From assembly GCA_964462535.1 (NCBI GenBank), contig CAYWXV010000086.1:1-9262 (forward strand): a DNA stretch of 9,262 bases. The letters are read 5' to 3'. Shown in pieces: positions 7,047-9,262 of the stretch. The stretch comes from CAYWXV01 sp964462535 (lineage in GTDB: Bacteria; Bacteroidota; Ignavibacteria; OLB7). Both the position numbers and the translations under genes were made by a program. Numbering within the stretch: the first letter of the stretch is position 1; each line of letters opens with the position of its first letter. The notes beneath the pieces are model-generated. The model made no database searches. It had not been told where the DNA came from and was given only the letters and a program-made list of their open reading frames with translations.

Positions 7047-7910
7047 TCAGTTGGTTGTCGGGGACAGAGAAACCGTTTGGCCCGACACCACCATCGTGTA
7101 CTCACGCTTGACTTCGTCCGCGGGGACGACGATCTCGGACATCGATCCCTTGCGGATTGATGTCGCAGCCAACTCGACCCGATAGCTCCCATCGCTGAGT
7201 GCAGGAAGGACGATGGGGGTGCGCGTCATGAATTCGACCGTTGTCTCTGCCAGGCTTGACGCCACCTGGGTCCCGTCCGGGCCGTAGACATTTGCCATGA
7301 CGGTGCCTCTATAGGGGCTGTTTCCCATCCGCTTCAGATCGCACACCAGAGTCAGTTGGGCCGAGTCAAGTACGCCGTGCACCTCGCTGATTTCCATCCC
7401 CGTTGCAATCGTCCCGACACGCACCAGAACAGGTGTGCTGAGAACTGATGTCATTGAAACGCCGAGGGCCACGTCACCACTATCCAGCTTGGGCAGTTCT
7501 GCCGGGGCCTCCATTGGGGTGCAATCAAGGTTCAGCCGGGTCCAATACTCCCCCTCGGGAGCGTTCTGCGGAATGGAGGCAAGAATTCGAACCGTGCGAC
7601 TTGACGTGCCAGGGAGGACGAGCCGTCGGGGGAAGACCTTCAGCCACGATGAGCAGTCTCGGCTTCGCTCCTGCTCGTCGAGATCCGATCCGACGATGGC
7701 AATCCGGCCCATCGAATCGGTCCTGATCACCGTGAATTCGGTGTTGATGAGAACCTCCATCGGCTGGGCGGAGGGGTTCGAAATGTTGACTTCTATTGAA
7801 CGTGCGCGGGATGTCAGCACCGGCCGGGGGGGATCCAGCTGGGCCTGCGACATTCCATACTCAGAAATGAGAAGGGAGAACGCGAGGAAGAGAAAGAAAG
7901 TGCGCAGCAT
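7047..7910 (-). CDS. PapD-like periplasmic chaperone for secreted subunits
   Basis: A 287-residue exported protein with a signal peptide (1-23; FFLFLAFSLLISEYG, cleaved near SQAQ) and two predicted Ig-like beta-domains. Domain 1 (about 30-160) shows the pattern of pilus chaperones: a strand IEVNISNPSAQPMEVLI (39-55), then SSWLKVFPRRLVLPG (87-101), SRTVRILASIP (104-114) and the EGEYWTRLNL (119-128) strand. Domain 2 (about 160-287) contains YRGTVMANVYGPDG (200-213) and SDGSYRVEL (239-247). Known chaperones of this type hold pilin subunits in the periplasm by donating a beta-strand. Cysteines lie at 86, 130 and 190. It sits between two genes for pilin-like proteins on the same strand, which supports the role. 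The usual usher is not present in the window. It could also be a non-chaperone Ig-like protein, but order and sequence pattern make that less likely. Confidence 0.6.
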   Translation of the reverse strand: MLRTFFLFLAFSLLISEYGMSQAQLDPPRPVLTSRARSIEVNISNPSAQPMEVLINTEFTVIRTDSMGRIAIVGSDLDEQERSRDCSSWLKVFPRRLVLPGTSSRTVRILASIPQNAPEGEYWTRLNLDCTPMEAPAELPKLDSGDVALGVSMTSVLSTPVLVRVGTIATGMEISEVHGVLDSAQLTLVCDLKRMGNSPYRGTVMANVYGPDGTQVASSLAETTVEFMTRTPIVLPALSDGSYRVELAATSIRKGSMSEIVVPADEVKREYTMVVSGQTVSLSPTTN

Positions 7911-7950
7911 TGTTTTGAGTCGTCAATAATGTTGATGGGGTCGTTGTCGT

Positions 7951-7990
7951 GAGTGGGGTGGCGTGGAGTCTCAACCGCGCCACCCCTCTC
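7951..7990 (-). promoter_or_regulatory. Intercistronic hairpin between subunit and chaperone genes
   Basis: Two 13-base arms (7951-7963 and 7978-7990) pair with one mismatch around a 14-base loop, giving a GC-rich core of nine pairs. The hairpin lies about 50 bases past the stop of the subunit gene at 8041 and 40 bases before the chaperone start at 7910. No T run follows on the minus strand, so it is a poor intrinsic terminator. It may instead protect the subunit message or cause partial attenuation. Confidence 0.45.
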
Positions 7991-8040
7991 GCTTTCGTAA
8001 TCCGGGATTTCGGAGTCTCTATCTCCGTTTTGCTGTGTTC

Positions 8041-8811
8041 TTACTGCGCGTAGAACGCCTTGACCTTGAACGCGCCTGTGTACTGACCACGCTGCTGTCC
8101 GGCGCGTGTCTCGACGCGACCTCCGATCCAGATCGTCAGACGACCCGTGCCGAGGTAATTCGCGGGCGTTGTGTTCGGGAAGACGAGCTTCTGCGTCGCC
8201 GGCGAGGCGAAGTTGACCACGCCTGTCGGGTTGCTGAAGAACGGGTTGCTCTCGTTCGTTCCGCCGTTCGGCGTCACGAAGTAGGTCATCCGAACGTCCA
8301 TGTAGTCTGCGTTGTCGGTTGATTCATCGGTGTTCGCCGGCGGATTGCTGGCGCCCGTTGAGTACTGATCGGGTGTGTTCGCATGGCGAATGCGGACAAA
8401 CGCTCCGTTGTTCACAACTGAACCGTTGACGCCAACAAGCTCGATGTAGAACGTGTCGTTCTCGTCGCCGTCGGCGATGATGCGGGCCGTGTTGCCGGCC
8501 TGCTGATCCGACGAGCTGGAGGGGTTCACCGTCGCTGCATCGCTCCAGCCGCTTGTCGCATGCTGGAAGTAGCTATTCAGCGGTCGGCGGAGGCATGGGA
8601 ATTCGAGCGATCCATCCTCGACGCCTACGCAGATCGGAACGCGGACTCCGGCGCAAATCGTGATCTCGCTGGTCACGTCCGACTCATCGCCACAATCGGT
8701 GCAGTCGTTGCGATCGTTCGAGGGGGGCGTGTAGCCACCACCTCCACCGTGGGCCAGCATGGTTCCCGTCAGGGCAACGGTCATCCCTACGAGAGTGAGG
8801 AACTTCTTCAT
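8041..8811 (-). CDS. Secreted pilin-like (DUF4402-like) protein, long member
   Basis: A 256-residue exported protein. The start at 8811 (MKKFLTLVGM...) was chosen because it opens a typical signal peptide cleaved near Ala20/His21 and is preceded by GGAG (plus 8820-8823) at 8 bases. The frame stays open to 8862 without signal-like sequence. After cleavage come a Gly run (HGGGGGYTPP) and a Cys-rich stretch (Cys37, 40, 53, 61, 73) with CTDC at 37-40. FPCLRR (71-76) and IGGRVETRAGQQRGQYTG (229-246), then AFKVKAFYAQ, match the product of 6378-6956. The middle is rich in Asn, Ser, Thr and Asp, as in secreted beta-sandwich proteins. There is no T9SS tail, so it leaves the cell by another route. It stands 130 bases upstream of the chaperone gene and is probably one of its clients. 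Confidence 0.7.
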   Translation of the reverse strand: MKKFLTLVGMTVALTGTMLAHGGGGGYTPPSNDRNDCTDCGDESDVTSEITICAGVRVPICVGVEDGSLEFPCLRRPLNSYFQHATSGWSDAATVNPSSSSDQQAGNTARIIADGDENDTFYIELVGVNGSVVNNGAFVRIRHANTPDQYSTGASNPPANTDESTDNADYMDVRMTYFVTPNGGTNESNPFFSNPTGVVNFASPATQKLVFPNTTPANYLGTGRLTIWIGGRVETRAGQQRGQYTGAFKVKAFYAQ

Positions 8812-8922
8812 GGCACTAACTCCGGGTTTGGAATGTGGATTGGGTCTGGGACGGGAGGGCAATTGTGAAGGTCTTCCGTCCGCTTGTTTGACATCGTCTA
8901 GACAACGTTCAGGGGTCTTTCG

Positions 8923-8960
8923 CGAAGGAGAGGATATTGTCTGCTATCTCCCCTCTTTCG
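8923..8960 (-). promoter_or_regulatory. Imperfect hairpin upstream of the long subunit gene
   Basis: The arms 8923-8936 and 8945-8960 can form about twelve pairs with one mismatch, one G-U and a two-base bulge around the loop 8937-8944. It lies a little over 100 bases before the start at 8811. Read on the minus strand it could be a leader structure, or at DNA level an operator. There is no T run. The evidence is pairing by eye only. Confidence 0.25.
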
Positions 8961-9126
8961 TGTTTGCAAAATGCAGCCTGTGCCCCCTCCGAGACCTACT
9001 CTATCGCTACTCTATTACGTTTTCTGCCCAGAATCGCCGTTTGGCGGCTCATATAGCAATGTTTGGTAAATCGCGCCGCGCCCGACCTGTATTTGACGAC
9101 CACGGCCGCCGGCGTCCCGGAATGCG

Positions 9127-9160
9127 ATGAGGGCCATCCGCAGCCGCGGATGGCCCTCAT
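9127..9160 (-). terminator. Strong hairpin after the truncated subunit gene
   Basis: A perfect 15-base stem (9127-9141 with 9146-9160) around the 4-base loop AGCC. It starts about 50 bases past the stop of the gene at 9210-9262, much like the hairpin after the subunit gene at 8041. On the minus strand no T run follows; on the plus strand TTCCTGTTCTT does, but no plus-strand gene leads into it. It may be an atypical terminator or a transcript-stabilising 3' structure for the upstream subunit gene. Confidence 0.5.
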
Positions 9161-9209
9161 TTCCTGTTCTTGAGCGATCCGGGATCGCTTCAGGATCGAA
9201 GAATGCGTC

Positions 9210-9262
9210 TTACTGTGCGTAGTAGGCCTTGACCTTGAACGCACCACGGTACTGACCGCGCT
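9210..9262 (-). CDS. C-terminal end of a third pilin-like paralogue (cut by window edge)
   Basis: The minus strand reads RGQYRGAFKVKAYYAQ and then TAA, with the rest of the gene beyond the window. The complete paralogue at 8041 ends RGQYTGAFKVKAFYAQ, so 14 of the last 16 residues are identical and, counted by eye, about 45 of 53 bases. The frame, strand and stop position all agree, which makes a tandem duplicate the simplest reading. Only the last strand of the domain is visible, so length, signal peptide and FPCL motif cannot be judged. Confidence 0.75.
   Translation of the reverse strand, partial: RGQYRGAFKVKAYYAQ

Larger units (their letters stand above)
8812..9209. other. Intergenic leader region between two subunit genes
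   Basis: About 400 bases without a convincing gene, unusually long for this compact window. It should hold the promoter and leader of the gene at 8041-8811, but no clear TAnnTTTG element was found. It contains an imperfect hairpin (8923-8960), the palindromes GTCTAGAC (8896-8903) and TTTGCAAA (8963-8970), a strong hairpin (9127-9160) and a short palindrome, GCGATCC-G-GGATCGC (9174-9188). Open frames crossing it have no recognisable domain or start signal. Confidence 0.5.

Noticed and set aside
8011..8034. CGGAG/CTCCG hairpin followed by TTTT on the plus strand
   Set aside because: The stem is only five pairs, and no plus-strand gene leads into it.
8759..9130. A plus-strand frame running through the intergenic leader
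   Set aside because: It begins antisense to the subunit gene, with no ribosome binding site and no recognisable sequence.

Overview
The window reads as chromosomal DNA of moderately high GC from a bacterium of the Bacteroidota/FCB lineage. Three things point there. The large secreted protein ends in a Por-type (type IX secretion, T9SS) C-terminal sorting domain. The promoter in front of rplU-rpmA matches the Bacteroidota pattern (TAnnTTTG with an upstream TTG-type element). Several genes have weak or no Shine-Dalgarno sequence. The high GC and the T9SS tail on a very long protein would fit a Kapabacteria/Ignavibacteria-like relative, but that placement is inference.

Positions 1-1760 are housekeeping. 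On the minus strand rplU (L21) and rpmA (L27) form an operon with a good promoter and a good intrinsic terminator at its end. Divergent from it on the plus strand are maf (nucleotide pyrophosphatase) and a HIT-family hydrolase, five bases apart and probably translationally coupled. Positions 1906-4707 encode a secreted protein of about 933 residues with a signal peptide, repeated W-containing strands suggestive of a beta-propeller, and a T9SS sorting tail. It meets moaA (molybdenum cofactor synthesis, minus strand, 4757-5749) tail to tail. A PPC/DUF296-domain protein (5945-6385, plus) is divergent from moaA and overlaps the next minus-strand gene by 8 bases, tail to tail.

Positions 6378-9262 are the most interesting part. 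On the minus strand, in order of transcription, lie the end of a secreted pilin-like protein (9210-9262, cut by the window edge), a full secreted pilin-like protein (8041-8811), a PapD-like periplasmic chaperone (7047-7910) and a third pilin-like protein (6378-6956). The two complete pilin-like proteins share an FPCLxR motif near the N terminus and an IGxRVxxxAxQQRGxYxG block at the C terminus, in the style of DUF4402 or spore-coat-U-like subunits. The truncated one shares the last part of that block. This looks like a chaperone-assisted surface-fibre system. No usher gene is visible here. Hairpins about 50 bases downstream of two of the subunit genes may set the ratio of subunit to chaperone.

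No tRNA, rRNA, CRISPR array, insertion sequence or attachment site was recognised.
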